Notes: generated by a model from the sequence alone, not told the origin. Counted from the stretch's first letter, positions 5,647 through 13,088 are shown. The stretch is DNA of 18,764 nucleotides from Hyphomicrobium_A sp035517115 (GCA_035517115.1 DATIZL010000046.1:1-18764), one strand, 5' to 3'. Numbers and translations are program-made.

Positions 5647-7818
5647 CTATTGCGCCGCCAGCACTGCGAGCAACAGAAGCGCGACGATGTTGGTGATCTT
5701 GATTGCGGGGTTCACGGCGGGGCCGGCCGTGTCCTTGTAAGGATCGCCCACGGTATCGCCGGTAACCGCGGCCTTATGGGCGTCCGTTCCTTTCACGTGC
5801 TTGACGCCGTCCTTGTCGACGAAGCCGTCCTCGATCGCCTTCTTGGCGTTGTCCCACGCGCCGCCTCCCGACGTCATCGAGATCGCGACGAAGAGCCCGT
5901 TGACGATCACGCCGAGCAGCATGGCGCCAACCGCGGAGAATGCCGCGCTCTTGCCCGCGGCACCCCCGCCGGCGACGGTGTAGATGACGAAGTAGAGGAC
6001 GATCGGCGACAGCACCGGCAGCAGCGACGGCACGATCATCTCCTTGATCGCCGCGCGCGTAAGCAGGTCGACGGCCGCGGCGTAGTCCGGGCGGTCGGTG
6101 CCTTTCATGATGCCGGGCTTGGCCTTGAACTGGCGCCGCACCTCCTGAACGATGGCGCCGCCGGCGCGGCCGACGGCCGTCATCGCAATGCCGCCGAACA
6201 GGTACGGGATGAGGCCGCCGAGCAAGAGGCCGACGACCACATAGGGATTGCTGAGCGAGAAGTCGGGGTGAACCCCCCTGAAGTAGGAGAACGAGGTCGA
6301 GCCGGCAGCGTTGCCGGCGTCGATGAAGTGCTGCAGGTCGTAGCTGTAGGCCGCGAACAGCACCAGCGCGCCGAGGCCCGCCGAGCCGATGGCGTAGCCC
6401 TTGGTCACGGCCTTCGTCGTGTTGCCGACGGCATCGAGCGCGTCGGTTGAGCGGCGCACCTCCTTCGGCAGCCCCGACATCTCGGCGATGCCACCTGCGT
6501 TATCGGTGACGGGGCCAAAGGCATCGAGCGCGACGACGACGCCGGCCAACCCGAGCATGGTCGTCGTGGCAATCGCGGTGCCGAACAAGCCTGCGAGCGA
6601 GTAGGTCGCGAGAATGCCGGCAACGATGACGATCGCCGGCAGAGCGGTCGCCTCTAGCGACACGGCGAGACCTTGGATCACGTTGGTGCCGTGGCCCGTG
6701 ACGGAAGCCTGGGAGATCGAGCGGACCGGCCGGTAGCCGATGCCGGTGTAGTACTCGGTGATCCAGACGATGAAGAAGGTGACGAGCAGGCCGACGATGC
6801 CGCACAGGAAGAGATTGAGGCCGGTGATCGACAGGCCGCCGATGGTGGCAATTTCGCCGAAGCCGCCGAGCACGTATTGCGTCGCTACGTAGAGGCCGCC
6901 GACGGAAAGCACGGCGGAGGCGATGAAGCCGCGGTAGAGCGCGCCCATGATCGAGTTGTTGGCGCCGAGGCGCACGAAGAAGGTGCCGATCACCGAGGTG
7001 ACGATGCAGGCCCCGCAGATCGCCAAGGGGTAGATCATCAGCTGCGTCAAGGCCGCCTGGCCGCCGAAGAAGATCGCAGCGAGCACCATCGTCGCGACCA
7101 CGGTCACGGCGTAGGTCTCGAACAGGTCGGCCGCCATGCCGGCGCAGTCGCCGACGTTGTCGCCGACGTTGTCGGCAATCGTTGCCGGGTTGCGCGGATC
7201 GTCTTCCGGAATGCCGGCCTCGACCTTGCCGACAAGGTCGCCGCCGACGTCGGCCCCCTTCGTGAAGATGCCGCCGCCGAGACGGGCAAAGATGGAGATG
7301 AGCGAGGCGCCGAAGCCCAGCGCGACGAGGGCGTTCGTCACCGTGCGGTCATCGGGGGCGAAGCCGAGCCCGCTCGTCAGGATCAGGAAGTAGACGGAGA
7401 CGCCCAACAGCGCCAAGCCGGCGACGAGGAGGCCCGTGACCGCGCCCGACTTGAAGGCGATGTCGAGGCCGCGCGCCAGCGAGTGCGTGGCAGCTTGCGC
7501 CGTGCGCACGTTGGCACGCACCGAAACGTTCATGCCGATATAGCCGGCGAGGCCGGAGAGGATCGAGCCGATGAGATAGCCCGCGGCAACGAGGGGCCCG
7601 AGCAGGAGCCATGCGGCGAGGAAGATGACGAACCCGACGATCGCGATGGTGCGATACTGGCGGTTGAGGTAGGCTTGAGCGCCTTCGCGGATGGCAGCGG
7701 CAATTTCCTGCATGCGCGCCGAGCCGGCGTCCGAGCTCATCACCGAGCGGATGGTGTACGCGGCATAGACAAGCGCCAGCACGCCGCAAGCGACGATAGC
7801 CCACAAAATCTCTGTCAT
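5647..7818 (-). CDS. hppA: Membrane-bound proton-translocating pyrophosphatase (K+-independent type)
   Basis: The product, 723 residues with about 16 hydrophobic segments, hydrolyses pyrophosphate and pumps protons across the cytoplasmic membrane. The catalytic signature DVGGDLVGKVEAGIPEDD runs from about residue 190, followed by ADNVGDNVGDCAGM. The last conserved loop is GDTVGDPYKDTAGPAVNP near the C-terminus. The motif GNTTKAVTKG (K469) carries lysine where K+-dependent enzymes have alanine, indicating the K+-independent, proton-pumping class. The ATG at 7818 was chosen because it gives the typical N-terminus MTEILWAIVAC and has AAAGGGGA upstream; the frame extends further to 7965 without family-like sequence. 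It is probably transcribed alone: a hairpin precedes it, and a strong terminator follows. It recovers energy from biosynthetic pyrophosphate. Confidence 0.97.
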   Translation of the reverse strand: MTEILWAIVACGVLALVYAAYTIRSVMSSDAGSARMQEIAAAIREGAQAYLNRQYRTIAIVGFVIFLAAWLLLGPLVAAGYLIGSILSGLAGYIGMNVSVRANVRTAQAATHSLARGLDIAFKSGAVTGLLVAGLALLGVSVYFLILTSGLGFAPDDRTVTNALVALGFGASLISIFARLGGGIFTKGADVGGDLVGKVEAGIPEDDPRNPATIADNVGDNVGDCAGMAADLFETYAVTVVATMVLAAIFFGGQAALTQLMIYPLAICGACIVTSVIGTFFVRLGANNSIMGALYRGFIASAVLSVGGLYVATQYVLGGFGEIATIGGLSITGLNLFLCGIVGLLVTFFIVWITEYYTGIGYRPVRSISQASVTGHGTNVIQGLAVSLEATALPAIVIVAGILATYSLAGLFGTAIATTTMLGLAGVVVALDAFGPVTDNAGGIAEMSGLPKEVRRSTDALDAVGNTTKAVTKGYAIGSAGLGALVLFAAYSYDLQHFIDAGNAAGSTSFSYFRGVHPDFSLSNPYVVVGLLLGGLIPYLFGGIAMTAVGRAGGAIVQEVRRQFKAKPGIMKGTDRPDYAAAVDLLTRAAIKEMIVPSLLPVLSPIVLYFVIYTVAGGGAAGKSAAFSAVGAMLLGVIVNGLFVAISMTSGGGAWDNAKKAIEDGFVDKDGVKHVKGTDAHKAAVTGDTVGDPYKDTAGPAVNPAIKITNIVALLLLAVLAAQ

Positions 7819-7908
7819 CCGAAGGTCCCCTTTGGCGGCCAGCTGGTTTTGCGGCAACCGACGGTCAGCCGCTGGCATCTCGCACGTGCCGGCGAGATTC
7901 GCGGCCGG

Positions 7909-7937
7909 ACCATGCCAAAAGTGTGGACCTGTTGCAA
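7909..7937 (-). promoter_or_regulatory. Candidate hppA promoter with a palindromic -35 region
   Basis: On the minus strand, TTGCAA (7932-7937) and CATGGT (7909-7914) are 17 bases apart, about 90 bases upstream of the hppA start. The -35 box lies inside the perfect palindrome TGTTGCAACA (7930-7939), which could be a repressor or activator site. The -10 match is weak. Confidence 0.3.
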
Positions 7938-7977
7938 CACAAGCGCTGAGCGCGGATCGCCGCAATTTCAGCGGCCA

Positions 7978-8010
7978 AACGAAGGGCGGGCGCCTGCCCG
8001 TGGCGCCCGC
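7978..8010 (-). terminator. Strong GC hairpin after the Tyr/Gly-rich gene, probable terminator
   Basis: A perfect nine-base-pair stem, GCGGGCGCC (7986-7994) with GGCGCCCGC (8002-8010), encloses a seven-base loop. It lies 21 bases past the stop of the upstream minus-strand gene. The following sequence on the minus strand, CCTTCGTTTGG, is only moderately T-rich, so termination may be partial or factor-assisted. Confidence 0.55.
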
Positions 8011-8031
8011 TCATCGAGCGTTGCCGAGGGT

Positions 8032-8337
8032 TTACCAGTAGCGGTGCCAATGGCGGTGGCGCCAGCCGTAGCCCCAGCCCCAGTAAGGGTATGGCCGATA
8101 GTAGTAGCCGTAGACTGGGGGATAATAGCCGTACCCGTAATAGCCCCAGGGCCGATAGCCATAGAAACCCCAGGGGCGGTATCCCCACCCCCGACGCCAA
8201 TGTGCCTTGTCGACCAGGGACTGACTTTGAGAGTGCGGGGCCGATAGGACGAGCGACTGTGCGCTGGCGGCTGAAGCCTGAGACGGGACGGCCAACAGCA
8301 GAAGCAGCGCAACCGTCGGTGCGATTGCCAGTTTCAT
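8032..8337 (-). CDS. Small secreted Tyr/Gly/Trp-rich protein of unknown function
   Basis: The 101-residue product begins with a clear signal peptide (MKLAIAPTVALLLLLAVPS, likely cut after an A-S-A near residue 23). A spacer rich in Ser and Gln follows, then a low-complexity C-terminal half of Tyr, Gly, Trp, Pro and Arg with imperfect repeats: RPWGFYGY, RPWGYYGY, then YYPPVYGYYY. It ends in WRHRHWHRYW, a His/Trp/Arg cluster. The ATG at 8337 has GGGAGA eight bases upstream. A TATATT box at 8373-8378 on the minus strand is a possible -10 element, without a good -35. Similar Tyr/Gly-rich exported proteins occur widely in Hyphomicrobiales, and some are named after sulfur-globule proteins on composition alone. 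I assign no function; a surface or envelope role is a guess. Confidence 0.75.
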   Translation of the reverse strand: MKLAIAPTVALLLLLAVPSQASAASAQSLVLSAPHSQSQSLVDKAHWRRGWGYRPWGFYGYRPWGYYGYGYYPPVYGYYYRPYPYWGWGYGWRHRHWHRYW

Positions 8338-8406
8338 GCGCGTTCTCCCGGTTTGCTTGTGGGACAGCATTGAATATAGGAACGCCGAGTTGCACTTGCC
8401 CGCCGG

Positions 8407-8432
8407 GGAACCGTCACAGGGCAATGATAGTT
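8407..8432 (+). promoter_or_regulatory. Candidate EcfG-type (general stress) promoter
   Basis: GGAAC (8407-8411), 17 bases, then AGTT (8429-8432) matches the alphaproteobacterial EcfG consensus GGAAC-N16-17-CGTT except for one base. It is on the plus strand in the gap upstream of the DUF937-like gene and would leave a leader of about 40 nucleotides. Confidence 0.4.
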
Positions 8433-8482
8433 GCCAAAGTGCTCGACCGGACATCCGGCGCTGTGCATGAAAGGTCCAAAAC

Positions 8483-9262
8483 GTGCCCATCCTGGATCGG
8501 CTCAACAAGGCCCAAGGCGGCCACGCCTTCGCCAACCTGGCGCGCGCCTTTCATTTGCCCCCCGGCAAGGTCGAGCCTGCCGTCGAAACCATGGTCGCGG
8601 CGCTTATTCCACAAATCGAGGCCAAGATCCGCTCGCGCCGGTTCTTGGCCCGGCTCGTGGAGCTTTTGGATGAACGCGCCCACCATCAGGTGCTCGAGAA
8701 CCCGACCATGCTCGGCACCACCTCGACCCAAGTTCTCGGCAACCAGGCGCTGAACGCAATCGCGGGGCGCGAGGCGAGCAAGCGGATCGCACGTCAGGCC
8801 GCGTCCCGAGCGGACGTAAGCGAAATGATCGCGGAGTATTTGCTGCCTGTCGTCGCGGCCATGCTCGTCGGCGCCATTGCGGATGCGAGCCGCGAACGCC
8901 TCGAGGGCCTCATGCGCCAAGACAGAGACGGAGGCGCCGCGGCCGGTGATCCTCTTGAGGCGGCTCCTGTCGTTGCGCCCCTGCCCCAGGTCGCCGCCGG
9001 CGGCGTCGGCTTCTCGGGTAGCACGGGGGGCGGCGTGAGCCTTGCAACACCGGCAGCTGCCTCAGGCCGCCTCACTGCGCTTGCCGCATGCATCAGAGAA
9101 GGACGCCCGCTCCCCGGCGGGGGCACCGATGCGGCGCAGGCGACGCGCCGAGTTCTGGCGCCCTACCTGGCCCTGCCGCGCGGGCCGCTCGATTGGATCG
9201 CACGCCTGCGCGCGCTCGGCGGCAGCGCCTTCAAAGCGACCCGCGCCCGCGAGAGCCAATGA
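8483..9262 (+). CDS. DUF937-like protein of unknown function
   Basis: The 259-residue product has no signal peptide or clear membrane span. Residues 14-140 are helical and resemble DUF937: FANLARAFHLPPGKVEPAVETMVAALIPQI near the N-terminus, a middle stretch LENPTMLGTTSTQVLGNQAL, and a closing helix EYLLPVVAAMLVGAIADASRERL. This fits the family pattern of an N-terminal repeat, an ILG/VLG-type motif and a final hydrophobic helix. Residues 150-190 form a Gly/Ala/Pro-rich linker, and the C-terminal 60 residues match nothing I know. The GTG start at 8483 has GAAAGG eight bases upstream. It is divergent from the Tyr/Gly-rich gene and convergent with the small secreted protein downstream. The family assignment is by eye and moderate. 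No biochemical role is known to me. Confidence 0.72.
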   Translation: MPILDRLNKAQGGHAFANLARAFHLPPGKVEPAVETMVAALIPQIEAKIRSRRFLARLVELLDERAHHQVLENPTMLGTTSTQVLGNQALNAIAGREASKRIARQAASRADVSEMIAEYLLPVVAAMLVGAIADASRERLEGLMRQDRDGGAAAGDPLEAAPVVAPLPQVAAGGVGFSGSTGGGVSLATPAAASGRLTALAACIREGRPLPGGGTDAAQATRRVLAPYLALPRGPLDWIARLRALGGSAFKATRARESQ

Positions 9263-9305
9263 CTTGCGAGCGCACCGATAAGCTGGCGAGTAGAAAAGTC
9301 GGCGA

Positions 9306-9647
9306 CTACCGGCAGGGCCGCGCTTCGACGTCGCAGTACCAGCCCGACGACGAGCGCTTGCACTTCATGCGCTGGCTACCGGCGCGTCCGTAGTGGGCCC
9401 AGTCGCTGCCGTACTCAAGAGCGGTGAAATCCGCCCACGACCGGAGAGCCTCCCGTTGCGCAGCGCCCTGGCTCGCGGACGGACCGCCGCTGCCGTAATG
9501 GAAGTGGTCGGCCATGCACAGACGGCCGCCTTCGTGGCGCAGCGTATGGATGCTGGCGAGCCCCGTCTGGTCTGCCTTGGATGGCACCCCGCAGATGGTT
9601 GCCGCGGTCGCAACCGCGAGCAAGCCCAATACGACCCTCAACCCCAT
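9306..9647 (-). CDS. Small secreted cysteine-containing protein of unknown function
   Basis: The 113-residue product starts with a signal peptide (GLRVVLGLLAVATAATICG, likely cut near SKA-DQ at residues 25-26). The mature part has four cysteines (44, 96, 105, 112), compatible with two disulfides. It carries the pattern SWADFTALEYGSDWAHYG (residues 70-87) and the ending GWYCDVEARPCR. I recognise this W-x-x-F-T-A-x-E-Y-G plus C-terminal C-x-V-x-A-R-P-C form from uncharacterised Hyphomicrobiales proteins, without a known function. The ATG at 9647 is preceded by GGGGGGAG; an in-frame GTG at 9671 is possible but gives a less regular signal peptide. It lies 185 bases downstream of the GDYXXLXY gene on the same strand and converges with the DUF937-like gene. 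Confidence 0.7.
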   Translation of the reverse strand: MGLRVVLGLLAVATAATICGVPSKADQTGLASIHTLRHEGGRLCMADHFHYGSGGPSASQGAAQREALRSWADFTALEYGSDWAHYGRAGSQRMKCKRSSSGWYCDVEARPCR

Positions 9648-9709
9648 TTCTCCCCCCGTAGTCTCAGCCACCCGCGGGGAGACTGCCAGATTCCGGAAGT
9701 GTTCTCGAT

Positions 9710-9728
9710 AGCTGCGTGGGTCGCAGCT
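9710..9728. repeat. Perfect 7-bp inverted repeat (hairpin) between two genes
   Basis: AGCTGCG (9710-9716) pairs with CGCAGCT (9722-9728) across a five-base loop. It lies in the 185-base gap between the GDYXXLXY gene and the small secreted gene. Neither strand shows a T run after it, so it is not a classical terminator; it could be an RNA leader structure or an operator. Confidence 0.45.
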
Positions 9729-9832
9729 CGTTGAATATGCTGACTTAGCGGCAAACCGGACACATCAGGCGTCAATTTTGCCGATTACTGAGGAATGGCA
9801 CTTCCGGGCTAAAGGCAAGGCACCCGCGCGGG

Positions 9833-10408
9833 TTATAGGAGGGGCTCCTCGTAAACCCGCTTGCCCTCGACCATCAGGCCCTTGATGCCGGCGTTGCCCG
9901 AGCCGTCGATGGCGATGAGAGCATCGAGCTTCTTCTGCCCGACGAGCTTCTCCAACTCCCGGCCCGTCCCTTCCGGCACAAAATAGTCCTCGATGCCGTA
10001 GTGCACGTTTGCCTGTCCGGGCGCGACCGGCGTCGGCGTGGAGGCGTAGTCGACGCGGCCCTTGATGACGACTTGATCGGGCGGGAGGTTCTCCGGCTTC
10101 TTGGTGCTCGCGGCGATCGCGTGCCAATGGTCGCCGGCCTGCTGCAGGGTCACGTAGAGCACCGATCCGCGGCGCAGCTTCGCCTCCGTAATGGGGACGC
10201 GCGTGATGTCGTAGCCGAGTGCAACGTAATCGCCCTGGAAGAGGGAGCGCGGATCGACCGGGACCACTTCCAACACGACCTCGCGCCCGGTCGAAAGCAG
10301 ATGCACGCGCTCCCCGATCATCCAGATGAGGACGGCCGCCTGCGCGAGCGCTACGGCGGCGATGCCGATCCACATGTTGCGGCGGCTCGGGGTCATGCTC
10401 GGGATCAT
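9833..10408 (-). CDS. GDYXXLXY domain-containing protein
   Basis: The 191-residue product has one N-terminal membrane span (about residues 12-31, MWIGIAAVALAQAAVLIW) and a periplasmic domain. The naming motif appears as DPRSLFQGDYVALGYDI, with GDYVALGY at residues 59-66. A second conserved block, YGIEDYFVPEGTGRELE, is at residues 137-153. The function of the family is unknown. The ATG at 10408 overlaps the DUF2157 stop (ATGA), so the two proteins are probably made together in fixed ratio; a second ATG at 10396 is possible. The frame stays open far upstream, but that part is antiparallel noise over the DUF2157 gene. Pairing of GDYXXLXY proteins with DUF2157 membrane proteins recurs in many bacteria, which suggests a shared complex. 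Confidence 0.85.
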   Translation of the reverse strand: MIPSMTPSRRNMWIGIAAVALAQAAVLIWMIGERVHLLSTGREVVLEVVPVDPRSLFQGDYVALGYDITRVPITEAKLRRGSVLYVTLQQAGDHWHAIAASTKKPENLPPDQVVIKGRVDYASTPTPVAPGQANVHYGIEDYFVPEGTGRELEKLVGQKKLDALIAIDGSGNAGIKGLMVEGKRVYEEPLL

Positions 10409-11499
10409 GGCGCCCCTTCCAGTCCCGGATGCACGCGCGAATGCAGGCGGTAGGCCGCGATGGCGAGCAGGATCACGATAACGCCCGCGGACAGGAAGAA
10501 CAGCGACGAGCCGAGCAGCGTGCCGATCGTCTTGAAGTAGAGGGCCAGCACCTCGATGGAGAAGCCGGCGTAGCCGAGCCAGAGGAGCGCGCCGTTGCTG
10601 GTCTTGAGGCCGGTCCAAATGCCGCCCACCACGAGCGCGAGCGTAATGATCGCCAGCAGGATTAGATGGTCGAGCTGCACCGTCTCGATGAACTGCAGTG
10701 CAAACAACCCGGCAAACGCGATGGCCATGCCATAGGCGACCGCCGCCGGACCCCATGCCCGCCAGTGCCCGAGAACCAATGGGCCGGCAACACCAGCCGC
10801 GGCGATGAGGAGGCCAACACAGACGACGATGCTGTGCCCATGGCCGTTGAATAGGAAGTAGCCGATGGTGATGATCCAGATGCTGAGGATGATCGCCGCC
10901 AGGTGCAGCCCAGAGACCCATCTGCGCCACAGCATGCCGGCGGCAACGGCGCTCCAGCCGATCAGGAAGGGCCAGTGCACCCGGCCCGAGTCGCCCATCT
11001 CCCAGGCGCTCCAAAGCCCCATCAGCAGCATGGCGAGCGCGAGCGCGGGATTGGAGCGCAACACGACGCCGGCGAGCAGCGCCCCCAGCGCCCAAGTGAG
11101 CACAGCATCCGGCGCATGGCCGCTGATGTGGAACATCTGTGCAATCAGCATGATCCCCGCGCCGAACAGCGCGACACCCACCAGTATCGCCGCGTGCGCG
11201 AAGGCCGGGTGATCGCGGTCGAACAGCGCGCCCGCGAGGCCGTACGCCCCAAAGAGACCAGCGAAGATCAGCGCCAGCCGCAGCAGCCGCGCCATCTCGT
11301 TCCAGTGCGCGGCGACAAAGCTCATGGCGCCGAAGCCGATGAGCACGGCGCCGAGGATGCCGAGCACCGGCGCCAGCTCGAGGCTGCGGCTGCGGCTCGC
11401 GACGTCTTGGCGGATGGAGGAGACGGCGTCGGCGGAAATCCACCCCTGCTCGCGCCAGCGGGCGAGGTCACGGTCGAGACGCCTCGCGTAGCGCGACAT
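10405..11499 (-). CDS. DUF2157 domain-containing membrane protein
   Basis: This is a 364-residue integral membrane protein. The short cytoplasmic N-terminus, RRLDRDLARWREQGWISADAV (residues 6-26), is the conserved DUF2157 opening. It leads into LELAPVLGILGAVLIGFGAMSFVAAHW and then a chain of roughly ten to twelve hydrophobic segments ending near LSAGVIVILLAIAAYRLH. No enzymatic motif is visible and the family role is unknown. The ATG at 11499 was chosen because it gives the family N-terminus. The frame extends to 11616, but the extra residues look non-coding and include the promoter region. The 3' end overlaps the GDYXXLXY gene by four bases. It is divergent from trmFO across a 153-base gap. 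Confidence 0.86.
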   Translation of the reverse strand: MSRYARRLDRDLARWREQGWISADAVSSIRQDVASRSRSLELAPVLGILGAVLIGFGAMSFVAAHWNEMARLLRLALIFAGLFGAYGLAGALFDRDHPAFAHAAILVGVALFGAGIMLIAQMFHISGHAPDAVLTWALGALLAGVVLRSNPALALAMLLMGLWSAWEMGDSGRVHWPFLIGWSAVAAGMLWRRWVSGLHLAAIILSIWIITIGYFLFNGHGHSIVVCVGLLIAAAGVAGPLVLGHWRAWGPAAVAYGMAIAFAGLFALQFIETVQLDHLILLAIITLALVVGGIWTGLKTSNGALLWLGYAGFSIEVLALYFKTIGTLLGSSLFFLSAGVIVILLAIAAYRLHSRVHPGLEGAP

Positions 11500-11533
11500 T
11501 GATTGGCACTCGGTGGGCAGGACGGTCGCCGGC

Positions 11534-11562
11534 ACGATAACCGTGGTGCGAAAGCAAAACAA
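11534..11562 (-). promoter_or_regulatory. Candidate promoter for the DUF2157-GDYXXLXY operon
   Basis: On the minus strand, TTGTTT (11557-11562) is 17 bases from TATCGT (11534-11539), 35 bases upstream of the DUF2157 start. The -10 box matches four of six consensus positions; the -35 box matches three. Confidence 0.35.
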
Positions 11563-11615
11563 TGACGGCATTTCGGCCGCTTTGCGTCGGGGTAAACGGA
11601 AGGCTGGAGCTCGCA

Positions 11616-11644
11616 TTGAGACGCCTGGCGTTTTCCTCTAGCGT
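11616..11644 (+). promoter_or_regulatory. Candidate trmFO promoter, close to the start codon
   Basis: TTGAGA (11616-11621), 17 bases, then TAGCGT (11639-11644). A transcript starting about seven bases after the -10 box would begin at or beside the trmFO ATG (11653). No ribosome site is visible, so the mRNA may be leaderless. Confidence 0.4.
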
Positions 11645-11652
11645 CCGCTGCC

Positions 11653-13080
11653 ATGACAGAGAAACGGCCCATTCACGTCATCGGCGGCGGCCTTGCCGGC
11701 TCGGAGGCGGCCTGGCAGATCGCCTCCGCCGGCGTTCCCGTGGTGATCCACGAGATGCGCCCCGAGCGGATGACGGACGCGCACAAGACCGGCGCCTTCG
11801 CCGAGCTCGTGTGCTCAAACTCGTTCCGCTCGGACGACTGGGAGACGAGCGCCATCGGGCTCCTGCACGAGGAGATGCGACGGGCCCATTCCCTCATCCT
11901 GGGGGCCGCCGACCGCCACAAGCTTCCGGCGGGAGGCGCGCTCGCGGTCGATCGCGATGCCTTCGCGGATGAAGTGACCGAGCGCCTGCGCGCCCATCCG
12001 CTCGTTGGGGTCGAGCGCGGGGAGATCGCGGGTCTCCCGCCCGCGGAGTGGGACAGCGTCATCGTGGCGACGGGACCGCTGACCTCGCCCGCGCTGGGCG
12101 CCGCCGTGCAGACCCTGACCGGAGAAGATGACCTTGCCTTCTTCGACGCCGTCGCGCCGGTCGTGCATCGCGAGACCATCGACATGTCGATCGCCTGGCT
12201 GCAGTCCCGCTACGATAAGGCGGGGCCGGCCGGCACCGGCGCCGACTACCTCAACTGCCCGCTCACTAAGGCCGAGTACGAGTCATTCGTCGCCGCGCTG
12301 CTTTCAGGCGAAAAGACGAGCTTCAAGGAGTGGGAGACCTCGACGCCCTACTTCGACGGCTGCCTGCCGATCGAGGTCATGGCCGAGCGCGGGCCGGAGA
12401 CGCTGCGCTTCGGGCCCATGAAGCCCGTCGGCCTGTCGGACCCGCACAAGGGCGGCGCACGCCCCTACGCCGTCGTGCAGCTGCGCCAGGACAACGCACT
12501 CGGCTCGCTGTGGAACATGGTCGGCTTCCAGACCAAGCTCAAGCACGCCGAGCAGGCGCGCATCTTCCGCATGATCCCGGGTCTCGAGCAGGCGGAATTC
12601 GCGCGGCTCGGCGGATTGCATCGCAACACCTTCCTCAACAGCCCCAAGCTGCTCGATCAGACGCTGCGCCTGCGCGCCGAGCCGAGGCTGCGCTTTGCCG
12701 GCCAGATCACCGGCGTCGAAGGCTACGTCGAGAGCGCTGCGATTGGGCTGCTCGCAGGAAAACTCGCCGCCGCCGAACGCTTGGGCGTTGCCTGCGCGCC
12801 GCCACCGGTGACCACGGCACTCGGCGCCTTGCTCGGGCACATCACGGGCGGCCACATCCTCGTGGATGACGCCGAGGCGCGCGCGCGCTCGTTCCAGCCG
12901 ATGAACATCAACTACGGACTGCTACCGCCGGCGCCGGCACTCGATCGCGGTCAATCAGGAAAGCGGCTCAAGGGCAAGGACAAGACGCGCGCGAAACGGC
13001 GGGCAATATCGTTGCGTGCACTCGACGATCTCGAAGCGTGGCTCGGGCATGCGAGTGCACCCTCGGCGGCAGCCGAGTGA
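11653..13080 (+). CDS. trmFO: Methylenetetrahydrofolate-tRNA-(uracil-5-)-methyltransferase TrmFO
   Basis: This flavoprotein methylates U54 in the T-loop of tRNA using methylenetetrahydrofolate as carbon source and reduced FAD. The 475 residues begin with an FAD-binding beta-alpha-beta motif, HVIGGGLAGSEAAWQIASAG (residues 8-27). The GidA/TrmFO-type blocks follow: CSNSFRSD (C54), LPAGGALAVDRD, DYLNCPLTKAEYE, and FDGCLPIEVMAERG (C237). C54 and C237 correspond, as I recall the alignment, to the two functional cysteines of characterised TrmFO. LRFGPMKPVGL, GYVESAAIGLLAG and MNINYGLLPP are further signatures. This and the absence of a GidA-type C-terminal domain separate it from MnmG. The ATG at 11653 has no ribosome site. 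The gene ends eight bases from the converging SGNH hydrolase gene. A basic tail (KRLKGKDKTRAKRRAISL) may contact tRNA. Confidence 0.96.
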   Translation: MTEKRPIHVIGGGLAGSEAAWQIASAGVPVVIHEMRPERMTDAHKTGAFAELVCSNSFRSDDWETSAIGLLHEEMRRAHSLILGAADRHKLPAGGALAVDRDAFADEVTERLRAHPLVGVERGEIAGLPPAEWDSVIVATGPLTSPALGAAVQTLTGEDDLAFFDAVAPVVHRETIDMSIAWLQSRYDKAGPAGTGADYLNCPLTKAEYESFVAALLSGEKTSFKEWETSTPYFDGCLPIEVMAERGPETLRFGPMKPVGLSDPHKGGARPYAVVQLRQDNALGSLWNMVGFQTKLKHAEQARIFRMIPGLEQAEFARLGGLHRNTFLNSPKLLDQTLRLRAEPRLRFAGQITGVEGYVESAAIGLLAGKLAAAERLGVACAPPPVTTALGALLGHITGGHILVDDAEARARSFQPMNINYGLLPPAPALDRGQSGKRLKGKDKTRAKRRAISLRALDDLEAWLGHASAPSAAAE

Positions 13081-13088
13081 TCAGACCG

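Noticed and set aside
5566..8247. Two long plus-strand open frames opposite hppA (5566-6450 and 6673-8247)
   Set aside because: They mirror the conserved hppA coding frame on the minus strand and carry no domain, start context or ribosome site.
9750..9785. TTGACG upstream of the small secreted gene as a promoter -35
   Set aside because: No -10-like hexamer at 16-18 bases; the nearest A/T-rich sequence is too far.
10409..11443. Upstream extension of the GDYXXLXY frame to 536 codons
   Set aside because: The added part overlaps the DUF2157 gene in another frame and is almost pure Arg/Ala/Pro/Gly. The ATG at 10408 with ATGA coupling gives the family N-terminus.
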